The notes: generated by a model from the sequence alone, not told the origin. DNA of 64,000 nt from Pedobacter africanus (GCF_900176535.1 NZ_FWXT01000001.1:682001-746000), one strand, 5' to 3'; positions 26,006-36,210 are shown, numbered from the stretch's first letter. Numbers and translations are program-made.

Positions 26006-27097
26006 TTAATGCTTAATAAACTTTGCAATCTGCTCATTTACATTTTCGCCCCTCAGATTTTTCGCAACAATTACACCCTCCGGGTTGATGAGGAAGTTCT
26101 GAGGAATAGCACTAATGCCATATTTTACAGCAATATCGGTTTTAAAGCCTTTCAGGTCGCTCACCTGGATCCATGGCATGCCATCCTGCTTTACCGCGTT
26201 CAACCAGGCAGCTTTGGTTTCATCCAGGGAAATGCCTACGATCTCAAAACCTTTATCTTTTAGTTCTTTATAAGCTTTCAGCAAATGTGGATTCTCTGCG
26301 CGGCAAGGCGAGCACCAGCTGGCCCAGAAATCAACCAGAACATATTTACCTCTTAAAGATGAAAGTTTAAACTCATTCCCTTTATCGTCTGGCTGTGTAA
26401 AATCAACCGCTTTTCCAACTGCAAGCTGTTTTGCTTTCTCATATTTCGCCGTAAGCTTTTGTCCGGTATGACTGGCCAGTACCCTTTTGCTGAGGGGATC
26501 GTAATACTTACCAAAAGTTGCCGGATCAATCACCATGGTCTTGTTATCGTTGATGGCATCCAGGGCTACATAAGAATCGGGGTGACTAAAAATAAAGGAA
26601 TCCAGCGCAGCCTCAATACGCGCCATGATGGGCTTGATCTGGTTTGCCAGCTCGTTCATTTTTGCGGTGTCTTTGGCCGAACGTGCCTTCATATAAGGAT
26701 TTACCAACTCCTTGTATTGCCTGTGCGGTATGCCTACCATGCGATCATACACCAGGTAGTCGGCCTGGGCCTGGGTACCGGTAATCGAGGCCTTTGAAAG
26801 GTTGTCGGTACCTACTACCTTGTATTTTCCCTTCTCCAGGTAGAAAGTCTGGTAGCTGCGCGCTATGGACAGATCGGCCCTGTTGCCAAAAGCAGTGGTT
26901 CCGCTCAGCGAAAACTTACCGTTTTTGACTATGGCACTGTCCTTTACATTTTTCCCTTCGCTGTTTACATAGCTCAGGATTACCTTTTTATCGCTTCCTA
27001 AGCCAGGTAAGTTACCCGAGATCTCAAATTTATCTTGTGCCATGCACATACCTGCAGGCAACAGTAAAAGCATAGTTAAAATGTTTTTTATGTTCAT
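26006..27097 (-). CDS. periplasmic thioredoxin-like protein (DUF4369 + TlpA)
   Basis: 363 residues. Signal peptide (1-20), a DUF4369 beta domain (FEISGNLPGLGSDKKVIL onward, 22-115), a helical linker, and a TlpA/AhpC-type domain from about 225 with FWASWCSPCRAENPHL (active CSPC) and the cis-Pro segment GISAIPQNFLINPEG. It should reduce disulfides or thiols outside the cytoplasmic membrane. It is a paralogue of the next gene upstream and sits downstream of a SusCD pair. Confidence 0.9.
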   Translation of the reverse strand: MNIKNILTMLLLLPAGMCMAQDKFEISGNLPGLGSDKKVILSYVNSEGKNVKDSAIVKNGKFSLSGTTAFGNRADLSIARSYQTFYLEKGKYKVVGTDNLSKASITGTQAQADYLVYDRMVGIPHRQYKELVNPYMKARSAKDTAKMNELANQIKPIMARIEAALDSFIFSHPDSYVALDAINDNKTMVIDPATFGKYYDPLSKRVLASHTGQKLTAKYEKAKQLAVGKAVDFTQPDDKGNEFKLSSLRGKYVLVDFWASWCSPCRAENPHLLKAYKELKDKGFEIVGISLDETKAAWLNAVKQDGMPWIQVSDLKGFKTDIAVKYGISAIPQNFLINPEGVIVAKNLRGENVNEQIAKFIKH

Positions 27098-27124
27098 AAG
27101 TGTTAGTTTTCAGTACTTGTTGAA

Positions 27125-28258
27125 TTATTTAATCAGGGCCTTCAGTTTTGCTGTCAGGTCCTCTCCTCTTAAGTTCTTGGCAATGATTATACCTTGCGGA
27201 TTGATCAGGATATTCTGTGGAACGGAATTAATGCCGTACATCACAGCAACCTCATTTTTCCAGCCTTTCAGATCGCTCACATGAATCCATGGCAACCCAT
27301 CCTTTCTAACGGCTTCTGCCCAGGCCGCTTTGCCTCCCGGATAATCGAGCGATACCCCTACAATCTCAAAATTTTTACCTTTAAGTTCGTTATAAGCTTT
27401 TACTACATTAGGGTTCTCTGCACGGCATGGGCCACACCAGCTGGCCCAGAAATCGACCAAAACGTACTTTCCTCTTAAAGAAGAAAGGGTAAAAGGCTTA
27501 TCATTCAAATCATTTTGTGTAAAGTCGGTTGCTTTGGCCCCAGCCTGGCGGCGCTTGCCGATTTCAATCTTTTCGGCTGTACGCAGGCCAAGTGGCGAAG
27601 ATTTCAGTGCGGCAGAAAAACGATTGAACAGTGGTTCTACTTTTGCGGCCTCAAAATGACTATCGAGTACATATATATTGAAGGTATAAAGCCCCATAAA
27701 AGAATTCAAATGGCTTTCTGCAAACTTCCAGTTGATCTGTTTATTTGTGGCAACCAGTTTTTGAATGCTGTCCCCTGCTTTTTTACGTTCTTCCAATGAT
27801 TTTACATAGGCCCCGTCAGCAGTCTTCTTTCCAAATTCGTCCTGTATTTTTATGATCCGGGCAGTAACCGGCTTCATTAGCGCCTCCCGTTCCCGGTTTT
27901 CCCGGTCTGCAACAGAACCAGTAATTTTTGCATTACTGATCGAATCTGTGCCAACCATGGTGATTTTAGAATTCTCTATAAAAAAGCCCTGCGTATCACG
28001 CTGTCTACCCGAATCTGCCGCACCATTACGCCTGATGGCGATCAACGCATTCTGGGGTTCATCAACGCTTCCAGTGAATTGGAACTCTCCGTTTTTAACA
28101 GCAGTCGAGTCGACTTCCTTCCATGCATTATTTTTTAAAAGGACCAGGTAAGCCTTGGCCGGACTTTTTAGAGCAGGCAATTTCCCCGATATGGTGTAGC
28201 TTTTTTGCGCTGCTGCCATAAAAGGCAGCAGCAACAGTGCAAATAGTATTTTTTTCAT
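27125..28258 (-). CDS. periplasmic thioredoxin-like protein (DUF4369 + TlpA), paralogue
   Basis: 377 residues with the same layout as its neighbour: signal peptide, DUF4369 (YTISGKLPALKSPAKAYLVL), helical linker, and TlpA domain from about 240 with FWASWCGPCRAENPNV (CGPC) and GINSVPQNILINPQG. The redox motif differs from the neighbour's CSPC, so the two may have different potentials. The pair looks like a tandem duplication that has diverged. Confidence 0.9.
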   Translation of the reverse strand: MKKILFALLLLPFMAAAQKSYTISGKLPALKSPAKAYLVLLKNNAWKEVDSTAVKNGEFQFTGSVDEPQNALIAIRRNGAADSGRQRDTQGFFIENSKITMVGTDSISNAKITGSVADRENREREALMKPVTARIIKIQDEFGKKTADGAYVKSLEERKKAGDSIQKLVATNKQINWKFAESHLNSFMGLYTFNIYVLDSHFEAAKVEPLFNRFSAALKSSPLGLRTAEKIEIGKRRQAGAKATDFTQNDLNDKPFTLSSLRGKYVLVDFWASWCGPCRAENPNVVKAYNELKGKNFEIVGVSLDYPGGKAAWAEAVRKDGLPWIHVSDLKGWKNEVAVMYGINSVPQNILINPQGIIIAKNLRGEDLTAKLKALIK

Positions 28259-28298
28259 TTTATGCTGTTTACTAGGTTAAGATTGTATCTTTCAAAAA

Positions 28299-29240
28299 TT
28301 ACGGTGTAAGCATAATACCGCTGATAAAGATAGCATCGTATAAATTGCTGTATTTTGCCGATGCAAGTACCGTAAAGCGGAGATATCTTGCTGTGGTTTG
28401 CCCTACATCTATAGTTTGCATTTTATTGACAATATTACCTGCAAATACTCCTTTGTTAACCCAGGTTGTACCATCCATACTTGTTTCTATTCTCATAGAT
28501 GTTGGATAACCTCCCTGTGTTGGATATACTAATATGGTGGGTAAATAATAAGTTAAGGAAATAAAAGAAACCTCTTTACCAAAATTAATCGATACCCACT
28601 GCGGCATTGACTGCTGTATGCTACTTGCCCAATAAGTTGCCAAATTATTAGCATCGATCAGCATTCCGGCAGCATTAGTTGCGCTGTTCTGTGATGAAAA
28701 GCCAGCAATCGTCCAGCCTGTTCTATTCACAAACAGCGGTTTTCCTGTTTTAAAAACATAGTATATTACCCTGTTTGTTGCAGGCCCTTCTATTTTGCCA
28801 TCCACCGATTTAATTACAACAGGTAGTACGTAAGTAGTATATTCCGTTAATTTTGTCTGCTGACCAATATTTAGAATTGCGGCCTCAGATTTAGTAGCAC
28901 CTGCCGGTAGGGTTACTATTGATTTATAAAAGAGATAAGCGCTGGTAGGGAGTACAAGAGCAGGTCCGTACTTCGCTGTATAACCGCTTATTTTGGTAGT
29001 ATCTATAGCAAAAGTTACGTGGTGATCCTCATTGGCTGCATTGCCGGTCAAGGCGGCCTTTATTTCTAATGTGGTGGTTGCATCCGCCAAAATGGAAACA
29101 GGCATTTCAATAACATCGCTGGATGCAGGCAGGTCAAATGAAATACTACCATCAGGCAAATCTACCAGGGTATCGTCTTTCTTGCATGACATTAATACTA
29201 CGATTAATGAACATATTGCTAATAAGTTAAATTTACGCAT
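28299..29240 (-). CDS. surface lipoprotein with DUF1735-like and discoidin (F5/8 type C) domains
   Basis: 313 residues. Signal peptide with lipobox VLMSC at about residue 19. Residues 30-165 resemble the BT_3987/DUF1735 domain (IEMPVSILADATTTLEI, VTLPAGATKSEAAI). Residues 170-313 look like a discoidin/F5-8C sugar-binding sandwich (GFSSQNSATNAAGMLIDAN, ARYLRFTV). Such lipoproteins help SusCD systems capture glycans or glycoproteins. It starts 10 bases after the SusD stop. Confidence 0.85.
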   Translation of the reverse strand: MRKFNLLAICSLIVVLMSCKKDDTLVDLPDGSISFDLPASSDVIEMPVSILADATTTLEIKAALTGNAANEDHHVTFAIDTTKISGYTAKYGPALVLPTSAYLFYKSIVTLPAGATKSEAAILNIGQQTKLTEYTTYVLPVVIKSVDGKIEGPATNRVIYYVFKTGKPLFVNRTGWTIAGFSSQNSATNAAGMLIDANNLATYWASSIQQSMPQWVSINFGKEVSFISLTYYLPTILVYPTQGGYPTSMRIETSMDGTTWVNKGVFAGNIVNKMQTIDVGQTTARYLRFTVLASAKYSNLYDAIFISGIMLTP

Positions 29241-29250
29241 GATTAATTTT

Positions 29251-30612
29251 TTAATATGGGTTTTGTTGCATACCCGGGTTAAAACTCATAACCTGATAAG
29301 GAATCTGTAAAGTGTATTTATTGCTGTGCGGCGGTAAAGTAGCTACAACCCCACCCTGTGCATTATACCTGGTTACTGTACCCATCCTATTATCCTGATC
29401 TAAACGGCGCATATCGAACCAACGGAGTCCGTTGTAGGGTAACTCATGGCTTCTTTCACTTAAAACTTCTTTCAAAACATCTTCCTGAACAGCAGAAGTG
29501 TACTTCACATAACTTGCAGTTGCAAAACGGTTTACCCGAATTTCATCCAGGTAGCGTAATGCAGTGGTCAAATCATTGGACCGTGCTGCCGCTTCAGCCG
29601 CAATTAATTTCATTTCTTGTACTGAAGTACCAGTATTAACGTTGCCCAAAACAGGTGTTATCAATGTTGGAATAAAAAGAGTTGCACCTCTTGTGGTAAA
29701 TGCATAACCATCAGAACTGCGGTACAACATTCTAACACGGCGATCGTTACTTGCAAATGAGCGCATAAAATCAAGCGAAGCCGTTATATTACCAACAACA
29801 TATCTTCCATAAATCACTTCAGAATGAGTACTTATCAAATTTGTAAGTGGTAAAGTGCCATTATAATTGATCATTACCGCTTTGGTATTTGCCAAAGCCA
29901 GTTCAGCATTTATTTTGGCAGCTGCATAATTCCGGCTATAAAAATACACCCTGGCTAAAACACTATACCCTGCAGCAACAGATCCACGGAAGCGATTGAT
30001 ACTGTTATCTAATGGAAGATCAGGAATAGCTGCATTGATATCATCAAGAATATGCTGATAAAGTTCGGCCAAAGTACCACGTGAGGGAACTTTTTCTGTT
30101 ACATCATTTGAAGTGACGAATGGAACTCCTGGATTTTGTACTGCCGTTGCAGCATCGTAGGGCTGGCAGTATTCATTCATCAAATAAAAATACTCCAAAG
30201 CACGTCCTAAAAGTGCTTCTGCTTTAAGGCTCTTTTTTTGAGCAGTAGTTCCACCTGTGGCTTTGTCAATACCAACAAGTACCGTGTTGTACAAGTTTAT
30301 CTTTGCGTAATGATCTCCCCAGAATAAAGGCGCTTCGCTAACATTAACTGAATATTGTTCTCCCCAGGTATACACAAATTCTTCGCGGATGGTTGGAGGT
30401 GTTGTGATGCTAACAACATCAACATTATCATTCAGATAACTGATAGTCCCCGCTCCTTCAAAAAAAGCATTGTCATTTAGCCACTGGTCGTAATGCGTAA
30501 CTGTAGTTAGCAGGGTTTTCCCTTTCGGTGTTATATCCAGATATTTATCGCAACCAGTTAGTACTAAGGACGAAAACACTAATTGTATAAGTATATATTT
30601 AAAATTTTTCAT
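29251..30612 (-). CDS. SusD/RagB family outer-membrane lipoprotein
   Basis: 453 residues. Lipobox VLTGC with DKYLDITPKGKTLL after it is typical of SusD N-termini. TPR-like helices follow (AEALLGRALEYFYLMNEYCQPY, SVLARVYFYSRNYAAAKINAE), then the C-terminal ERSHELPYNGLRWFDMRR motif. It lies on the cell surface and lids the SusC channel next door. The substrate is unknown. Confidence 0.94.
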   Translation of the reverse strand: MKNFKYILIQLVFSSLVLTGCDKYLDITPKGKTLLTTVTHYDQWLNDNAFFEGAGTISYLNDNVDVVSITTPPTIREEFVYTWGEQYSVNVSEAPLFWGDHYAKINLYNTVLVGIDKATGGTTAQKKSLKAEALLGRALEYFYLMNEYCQPYDAATAVQNPGVPFVTSNDVTEKVPSRGTLAELYQHILDDINAAIPDLPLDNSINRFRGSVAAGYSVLARVYFYSRNYAAAKINAELALANTKAVMINYNGTLPLTNLISTHSEVIYGRYVVGNITASLDFMRSFASNDRRVRMLYRSSDGYAFTTRGATLFIPTLITPVLGNVNTGTSVQEMKLIAAEAAARSNDLTTALRYLDEIRVNRFATASYVKYTSAVQEDVLKEVLSERSHELPYNGLRWFDMRRLDQDNRMGTVTRYNAQGGVVATLPPHSNKYTLQIPYQVMSFNPGMQQNPY

Positions 30613-30623
30613 CTGTTTATCGT

Positions 30624-33600
30624 CTAAAAGTTAGTAAATAAAGCCAGGGTATAAGTAGGTGTGATATAGGCTTTTTCGAAATTTCCGATAGCTCTGCTAT
30701 AGTTGTAACGGTTAAAACCTACGGTATATATATTGGACGCCTGGACTTTGATTTCGAAATTTCTAAAACCTGCATTCTTAAGAAACTTAAGATTCTCCAG
30801 ACTATAGGAAGCTGTTAAATCGCCCAAAGTCAAATAATCACCGTGTACAACATAACTTGATGCATAATTGTAAGCATTGTTCGAATTGGCACTGCTAAAA
30901 GCTGCCAACGCCATAACATCGGTAGTAAATTCATCACCAGGTGCTTTCCAATAGTTACCTGCGCCTTGCAATGGCCTTGTGGCCCTAAGATCCGGACGAG
31001 GTACTCTTACCTTAAACCCTCCGTAATAATTAATCATCGCAAAGAAATAAAAATTACCTACATCAACCCTGTTACTCAACCCAGCATTTACAGTAGGTAG
31101 AGAAGAGCCTGCATAACGAACAAGTCCTGATGTTTCACTGGCCATCGCGGCTGTTTGCGGGGATCCCAGGGAATTATTATTCGTTTGGATAATATTTCCG
31201 TTTGCATCTTCCAATATCGGATATCCTGTATTGTCCAATCCCACAGTATTATAAGCAAACATAGCGCCTACAGGATAACCCTTCACATAGCCCAAAACAT
31301 CTAATGTTTGTGGATTAAAATCTCCTTTTCTGAATACGTCCAAAACTTTACTGCTGTTGCGCGCCACAACAATACCTGTATTCCAGTTGAAATTTCGTCT
31401 GGCAATCCAATCTGCTTTCAGGCTAAATTCCAAACCATTATTTCTAATTGTAGCCTGGTTAATTAGAGTCGGACTTACACCAAGCGTTGGATCAATTAAC
31501 GAATTGCCTAACAGATCAGTACTCTTTTTCGTATAATAGTCTATACTACCATTGATGTTTTTGAAAATGCTAAAATCTAAACCTGCGTTAAAATTTTTCG
31601 TTTGTTCCCAACGCAGACTGCTATTGGCATAAGATACAAGCCCCAATGCCGGGACTACTGGTGATGTATTGATATTAAACCGGGCCTGTGCTATAACTTC
31701 CGGAAGAGACAATTTGGCCACATTCCCATTAAAACCATACGCTGTGCGAAGTTTAAGTTGATTTACCCAAACCAGGTTTTGCATAAAAGGCTCATTATGA
31801 ATATTCCATGCCGCCCCCAGCGACCATAATGGTTTATATTTGTATTTTGGATTGGTACCAAAAAGATTTGACTGATCAATACGAATACTACCAGTAGCCG
31901 AATACCTGTTTTTATAAGCATAAACGAGATTCGAATAGCCCGACAGGAACCTATCTTCTACATATTTTTGGTTAAACAACGCATCGATTTGATTTTGTAG
32001 TGAAGATCCCATTCCATAGGTTCCCCTTGTGGCTACTGCATTTGAAACTATTGAGCCATAGTCTACTCCTTGCTGTAGTAAGGTTTCATCATTGTAGCCA
32101 AAGGAAGTTGTTAGATTGCTTCTATCTATTAAACTTCTTGCTTCTCCCCCAAGAATGGCATTAATAGAATGGTCGCCAAATTTTTTGTTGTAATTCAATT
32201 GTGCACGTGCAGTATAACTTGAGGTATTCAGGTTCTGCTGGCGCAAATATCCACCTTTTGGAATGTTGAATTTCAATGTTCCATCTGCCTGCCTTGCCGC
32301 ATAATCATTAATATATCGTTTAACTACCGATGAACGTTCAGAAGCCAGATATTTAAGTTCTGATCTCGAAGTTTCATAAATGCCACCAAAATTCAGATCG
32401 AACCCTTTACCCAAATCATATTTAAAATTAGCCGTAAACTTGTTATTAACACTGCGTGTAGTATTCCTGATTTCGTTCATGTCTATCAAAGGATAAATGG
32501 CGTCATCCTCTAAACCCTGCGACATGATAAAAGTATTGTATGGAGCTGAAATGCTGGCCCCTATAATCGAGGTAGGTGCCCCGGTTATATCCTGAAAACG
32601 CTCATAAGGGTTATAGGTAGCTGGCCCAGGTGTTGGAGCATTGTTAAACCGCTGCTCATTATAATCTGTAGTCAATTCAAGCGCTAACTTTCTAGACAAT
32701 TTTATTGTACTGCGGGCGGAAAACAGAATCCTGCTGTTATCATCTAAAACTTTATTATTGCGGTTTCCAGTATAATTTCCGGTAATATAATACAGCGCAT
32801 TTTCATTCCCTCCCGAAACATTCAAATTGTGTGTTTGTGTTATGGCTGTTCTTTCAAACAACCTGCTATAATCATCTATATTATCATAGCTGGCCAATTC
32901 GGCATAGGCGCTTTCAGCCTGTGCAGGTGTAATCATTCCGGCCGCAGCCTGTGCTGCTATATAGTAGGGTGCCGATCGGTTTATTGCTCCTGCACTGGCA
33001 GTAGATAACAATCCCCATGACGTAGCATTTACAATTGCACTTTGTGTAGTCCGCAGATAATTAGTAACTACCGATGATGCATTATCATCCCACCTGTAGC
33101 GAGCGTAATCTTCTTTAGGTTTAAAACCTAAAGTTGTCCTGTAGTTAAATTGCGGTTTGCCTGCAATAGCCTGTTTTCTCTCAATTACAATTACTCCGTT
33201 AGATGCCCTCACCCCATACACAGTGGCAGCAGCGGCATCTTTAAGAATGGTTACTGACTTGATCTCATTCGGATCGATCATATCGAGAGTCAAAGTAGTT
33301 GGATACCCATCTACTACGATCAACGGGCTTTGATTGGCCGACATGGTAGAAATACCCCGGATATTGAATAATGGCCTGGAAGATCTGCTGCCATCCGGTG
33401 CCGTACTGGTAAAATTAACATCATTGTTAATCATCAGTCCTGGTAACCTGTTTACCAATCCGTCAAGGAAATTGGAACTTACCCTTGATTCATATTCTTT
33501 GGTACCAATCTGCGCAACCGCACCTGTACTCTGCTCCGGCTTGATGCGCTGGTAACCGGTATTCACGGTTATGCCTACCTCTGCCAGGTCGCCCACTGCA

Positions 33601-34196
33601 ATTTCCATCCGGATGGTTCCAAGATCGCCTGAAGCGGCAATCTCCCTGGTTTTAAATCCTGTATAAGTGATGACCACTATTGCACCCTCTTTCACATTTT
33701 GCAGGGCAAACAATCCATCTGCTCCGGTCCTTACACCTTGTTTTTCTCCCTTAACTGTTACCGTAGCACCGGCAAGTGGTGTCCCTTTTTCGTCTACCAC
33801 CCTTCCCTTTACCGTAAGATTAAGCATAAAATCCATGAGGACAGATTTTGCCTTATCCAGTACCGAAGGGTCCTTCTTTCGCACCACTACAAATTTGTCT
33901 TCAATAGAATATTCCAGGGGCTGATCTTTAAAAATAGCCTTCAATACCTCCGTCAGCTGCACATTACGCACATTGATATCTACGGGTCTGGAACTTTTGA
34001 GTATTTCGGTGCTGACCACAAAATCTATCCCTGCCTGGGATTTGATCTTCTCAAAAACACGTGAAAGGCTACTGCCCTTTTCGGACAGGGATATTCTCTG
34101 GGCCAGGCTGCTGGCGCTCACCTGCATAAGAGATGCTAGCAATATAACGGCGGTTAGTCGCATAATTAGCAATATATTCGTATAAAATCTATACAT
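30624..34196 (-). CDS. SusC/RagA family TonB-linked outer-membrane transporter with STN domain
   Basis: 1190 residues. A signal peptide (to about 33), a secretin/TonB N-terminal STN domain (35-105; LSEKGSSLSRVFEKIKSQAG), a carboxypeptidase-like domain (VKGRVVDEKGTPLAGATVTV near 130), a plug (LIVVDGYPTTL, VTILKDAAAATVYGVRASNG near 315) and a 22-strand-type barrel to the terminal aromatic TLALFTNF. The STN domain lets it signal to the FecR gene next to it, so the transporter reports substrate to the ECF sigma factor. It pairs with the SusD gene. Confidence 0.95.
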   Translation of the reverse strand: MYRFYTNILLIMRLTAVILLASLMQVSASSLAQRISLSEKGSSLSRVFEKIKSQAGIDFVVSTEILKSSRPVDINVRNVQLTEVLKAIFKDQPLEYSIEDKFVVVRKKDPSVLDKAKSVLMDFMLNLTVKGRVVDEKGTPLAGATVTVKGEKQGVRTGADGLFALQNVKEGAIVVITYTGFKTREIAASGDLGTIRMEIAVGDLAEVGITVNTGYQRIKPEQSTGAVAQIGTKEYESRVSSNFLDGLVNRLPGLMINNDVNFTSTAPDGSRSSRPLFNIRGISTMSANQSPLIVVDGYPTTLTLDMIDPNEIKSVTILKDAAAATVYGVRASNGVIVIERKQAIAGKPQFNYRTTLGFKPKEDYARYRWDDNASSVVTNYLRTTQSAIVNATSWGLLSTASAGAINRSAPYYIAAQAAAGMITPAQAESAYAELASYDNIDDYSRLFERTAITQTHNLNVSGGNENALYYITGNYTGNRNNKVLDDNSRILFSARSTIKLSRKLALELTTDYNEQRFNNAPTPGPATYNPYERFQDITGAPTSIIGASISAPYNTFIMSQGLEDDAIYPLIDMNEIRNTTRSVNNKFTANFKYDLGKGFDLNFGGIYETSRSELKYLASERSSVVKRYINDYAARQADGTLKFNIPKGGYLRQQNLNTSSYTARAQLNYNKKFGDHSINAILGGEARSLIDRSNLTTSFGYNDETLLQQGVDYGSIVSNAVATRGTYGMGSSLQNQIDALFNQKYVEDRFLSGYSNLVYAYKNRYSATGSIRIDQSNLFGTNPKYKYKPLWSLGAAWNIHNEPFMQNLVWVNQLKLRTAYGFNGNVAKLSLPEVIAQARFNINTSPVVPALGLVSYANSSLRWEQTKNFNAGLDFSIFKNINGSIDYYTKKSTDLLGNSLIDPTLGVSPTLINQATIRNNGLEFSLKADWIARRNFNWNTGIVVARNSSKVLDVFRKGDFNPQTLDVLGYVKGYPVGAMFAYNTVGLDNTGYPILEDANGNIIQTNNNSLGSPQTAAMASETSGLVRYAGSSLPTVNAGLSNRVDVGNFYFFAMINYYGGFKVRVPRPDLRATRPLQGAGNYWKAPGDEFTTDVMALAAFSSANSNNAYNYASSYVVHGDYLTLGDLTASYSLENLKFLKNAGFRNFEIKVQASNIYTVGFNRYNYSRAIGNFEKAYITPTYTLALFTNF

Positions 34197-34279
34197 TTAA
34201 TTTAGGTTTGGTAATGCAGAAAGCTTATGTTTCGAAGCTCAGCTTCCTGCGGTTCTGTTGATAAATAAATTAACTTGGC

Positions 34280-34324
34280 CAAACTCCGCCAGTTTCCGAC
34301 TCCAATCGGGGACTGGCTTGTTTG
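34280..34324. other. long nested hairpin between fecR and susC
   Basis: CAAAC/GTTTG, GCCAGT/ACTGGC and CCGA/TCGG nest into one extended stem. There is no T run on the minus strand that carries the mRNA, so it may be a processing or stability element rather than a terminator. On the plus strand a TTTTTT run follows. Confidence 0.5.
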
Positions 34325-34337
34325 TTTTTTCAGGTAG

Positions 34338-35465
34338 CTATTTCTTCACAATTATCCTCCTTCCTTCTATCCTAAAATGAACTTCATTGGTTTGTTCCAT
34401 CTTCATCAGCAACTGGCTTATGTTCCTGTTCCGCGATATGAATGCATCCAGGCGCACGGCAGACAGGTCGCCTTCATATGCCACCTCTACATCGTACCAT
34501 CTGGCTATCTGTTTCATAATATCTGTAATCAGCTGGTCCTTAAACCGAAAATCACCTGTTTTCCAGGCTACAGCCTCGTTTACGTCCACCTGGCGTACCG
34601 CGATTCCCGCACTTCCGGTAAGGCTGGCCTGTTCACTGGGCTTAAGCACAATCTCGTCCTTGTGCAGGTTTGAGCGCACCAGAACTGATCCTTCCAGCAA
34701 TGTTGTTTTTACCGCACTTTCATCAGCATAACTGCTGATATTGAAATGTGTGCCCAAAACTTTTACTTCCTGGCCTTTGCTGTCAACTATAAATGGCCGG
34801 TCTTTATCCTTTGCTACTTCAAAATAGGCTTCACCTTCCAATTTCACCCTACGTATACCTTCTTTATTTAAGACTGGTGAATAAGTTAAACTGGATGCAG
34901 CGTTAAGCCATACCTTAGTCCCGTCAGCTAAGGTAACCTGGTAAGTGCCCCCGCGCGGGGTGGTAATTGTTGCTTCCTCAGCACTGTCGTCGGCGGATCC
35001 TCCAGCGGTTGCCTCCACCGGAGTATGGTCATTGTATTTAAGCTCCTCTCCAATAACAACCCCGCTTTTCTGATCACTCAGCTTAACTACTTTACCATTT
35101 GCAAAGGTAATAGTAGCCTGGTTTTTGCCGGGTTTGATGTTATTCGCATATTTTATATAATCCGGTTGTGTTGCTGAATGCCGGGAGGTGTATAACCAGG
35201 TCCCAACTACAATCGCTGTTAAAGCAGCTGCAATTGTTGCTATGCGCGGCCAAAGTTTAAATCGCCTGGTTTTCCCCGGAACAACTTCATTCCCTTCCTC
35301 AAAAACAGCTTCTTCCTTTGCCCAGCTTTCAGCCATATGGTCCATCAGCAACTCATCCAGTTTTGCTTCTCCGATCAAATGGTCTATAACTTCCAGTTCT
35401 TCGGCCGTTGCGGTATTGTTCACATACCGTTCCAGGAGTTGTTTGTAAAATGTGGTTTGATCCAT
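34338..35465 (-). CDS. FecR-family anti-sigma factor
   Basis: 375 residues from the ATG at 35465; the upstream extension to 35498 looks non-coding. A cytoplasmic N-terminal part (1-75), one membrane segment (IATIAAALTAIVVGTWLY near 87), the FecR domain (TPRGGTYQVTLADGTKVWLNA near 172, EGEAYFEVAKDKDRPF near 215) and a C-terminal DUF4974-like region (DIMKQIARWYDVEVAYEGD). It holds the ECF sigma factor until the STN domain of SusC signals. The sigma gene is divergent, not upstream in line. Confidence 0.93.
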   Translation of the reverse strand: MDQTTFYKQLLERYVNNTATAEELEVIDHLIGEAKLDELLMDHMAESWAKEEAVFEEGNEVVPGKTRRFKLWPRIATIAAALTAIVVGTWLYTSRHSATQPDYIKYANNIKPGKNQATITFANGKVVKLSDQKSGVVIGEELKYNDHTPVEATAGGSADDSAEEATITTPRGGTYQVTLADGTKVWLNAASSLTYSPVLNKEGIRRVKLEGEAYFEVAKDKDRPFIVDSKGQEVKVLGTHFNISSYADESAVKTTLLEGSVLVRSNLHKDEIVLKPSEQASLTGSAGIAVRQVDVNEAVAWKTGDFRFKDQLITDIMKQIARWYDVEVAYEGDLSAVRLDAFISRNRNISQLLMKMEQTNEVHFRIEGRRIIVKK

Positions 35466-35577
35466 AACGTAGACTGGTGCTTGTACTGTACCAGACAATT
35501 AACTACCAGCCCCCGGGCACCCCTTCAATAAAATATTTTTATGAGGTACTAACGAATAATCTCTATTATTGTAAAAA

Positions 35578-36171
35578 ATGACGGTAAATACGGTATTAGC
35601 GAATGAAACAGAATTGCTGCAGCAGGCTGCCAATGGGGATGCTAACGCGTTTGCTTTACTTTACAGTCATTATCGCTCGCTGGTTTACCGCTTCATTTAC
35701 AAATACCTCAAATCGCCTCAGCTTACGGATGACCTTACGCAGGAAATATTTTTAAAAGTGTGGAAAAATAAGGAAGCGCTCACAGACAGGCAGGCATTTA
35801 AATCGTACTTGTTTACCATATCCAGGAACCACACTTTAAATTTCTTAAAAAGGGCCTCCATAGACAACACTGCAAAAAGTGTGATCATTAACAGCTATAG
35901 CCCTTCAGGTTCACTTGAGGAAGAGCTGCAGACCAAAGATTATCTGGCTTACCTGCAAAGTATACTGGTTACACTTACCCCGCAAAGCCGTGAGGTATTT
36001 CGTTTATGCAGGCAGGAATATAAAAGTTATGATGAAGCTGCAGAAATACTGGGCATCTCGCGCAGTGCAGTAAAGAAGCACATGATCAAATCCATGAAAG
36101 TATTGGGTGATGCCGTGAAACGCGACCTGGGAATTCCCCTTGGCATTTTTCTTACAGTGCTGCTGAAATAG
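35578..36171 (+). CDS. ECF-type RNA polymerase sigma factor
   Basis: 197 residues. Sigma region 2 (FALLYSHYRSLVYRFIYKYL, LTDDLTQEIFLKVWKN, near 25-65) and region 4 (LTPQSREVFRLCRQEYKSYDEAAEILGISRSAVKKHM split, near 125-170) are clear. It should drive the SusCD operon when released by FecR. It reads away from fecR across 112 bases. A hairpin terminator shared with the opposite-facing tRNA follows. Confidence 0.94.
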   Translation: MTVNTVLANETELLQQAANGDANAFALLYSHYRSLVYRFIYKYLKSPQLTDDLTQEIFLKVWKNKEALTDRQAFKSYLFTISRNHTLNFLKRASIDNTAKSVIINSYSPSGSLEEELQTKDYLAYLQSILVTLTPQSREVFRLCRQEYKSYDEAAEILGISRSAVKKHMIKSMKVLGDAVKRDLGIPLGIFLTVLLK

Positions 36172-36210
36172 TTTTTGCAGCACCGCTCTGGGTAGCCTAT
36201 AAAATAAAAA

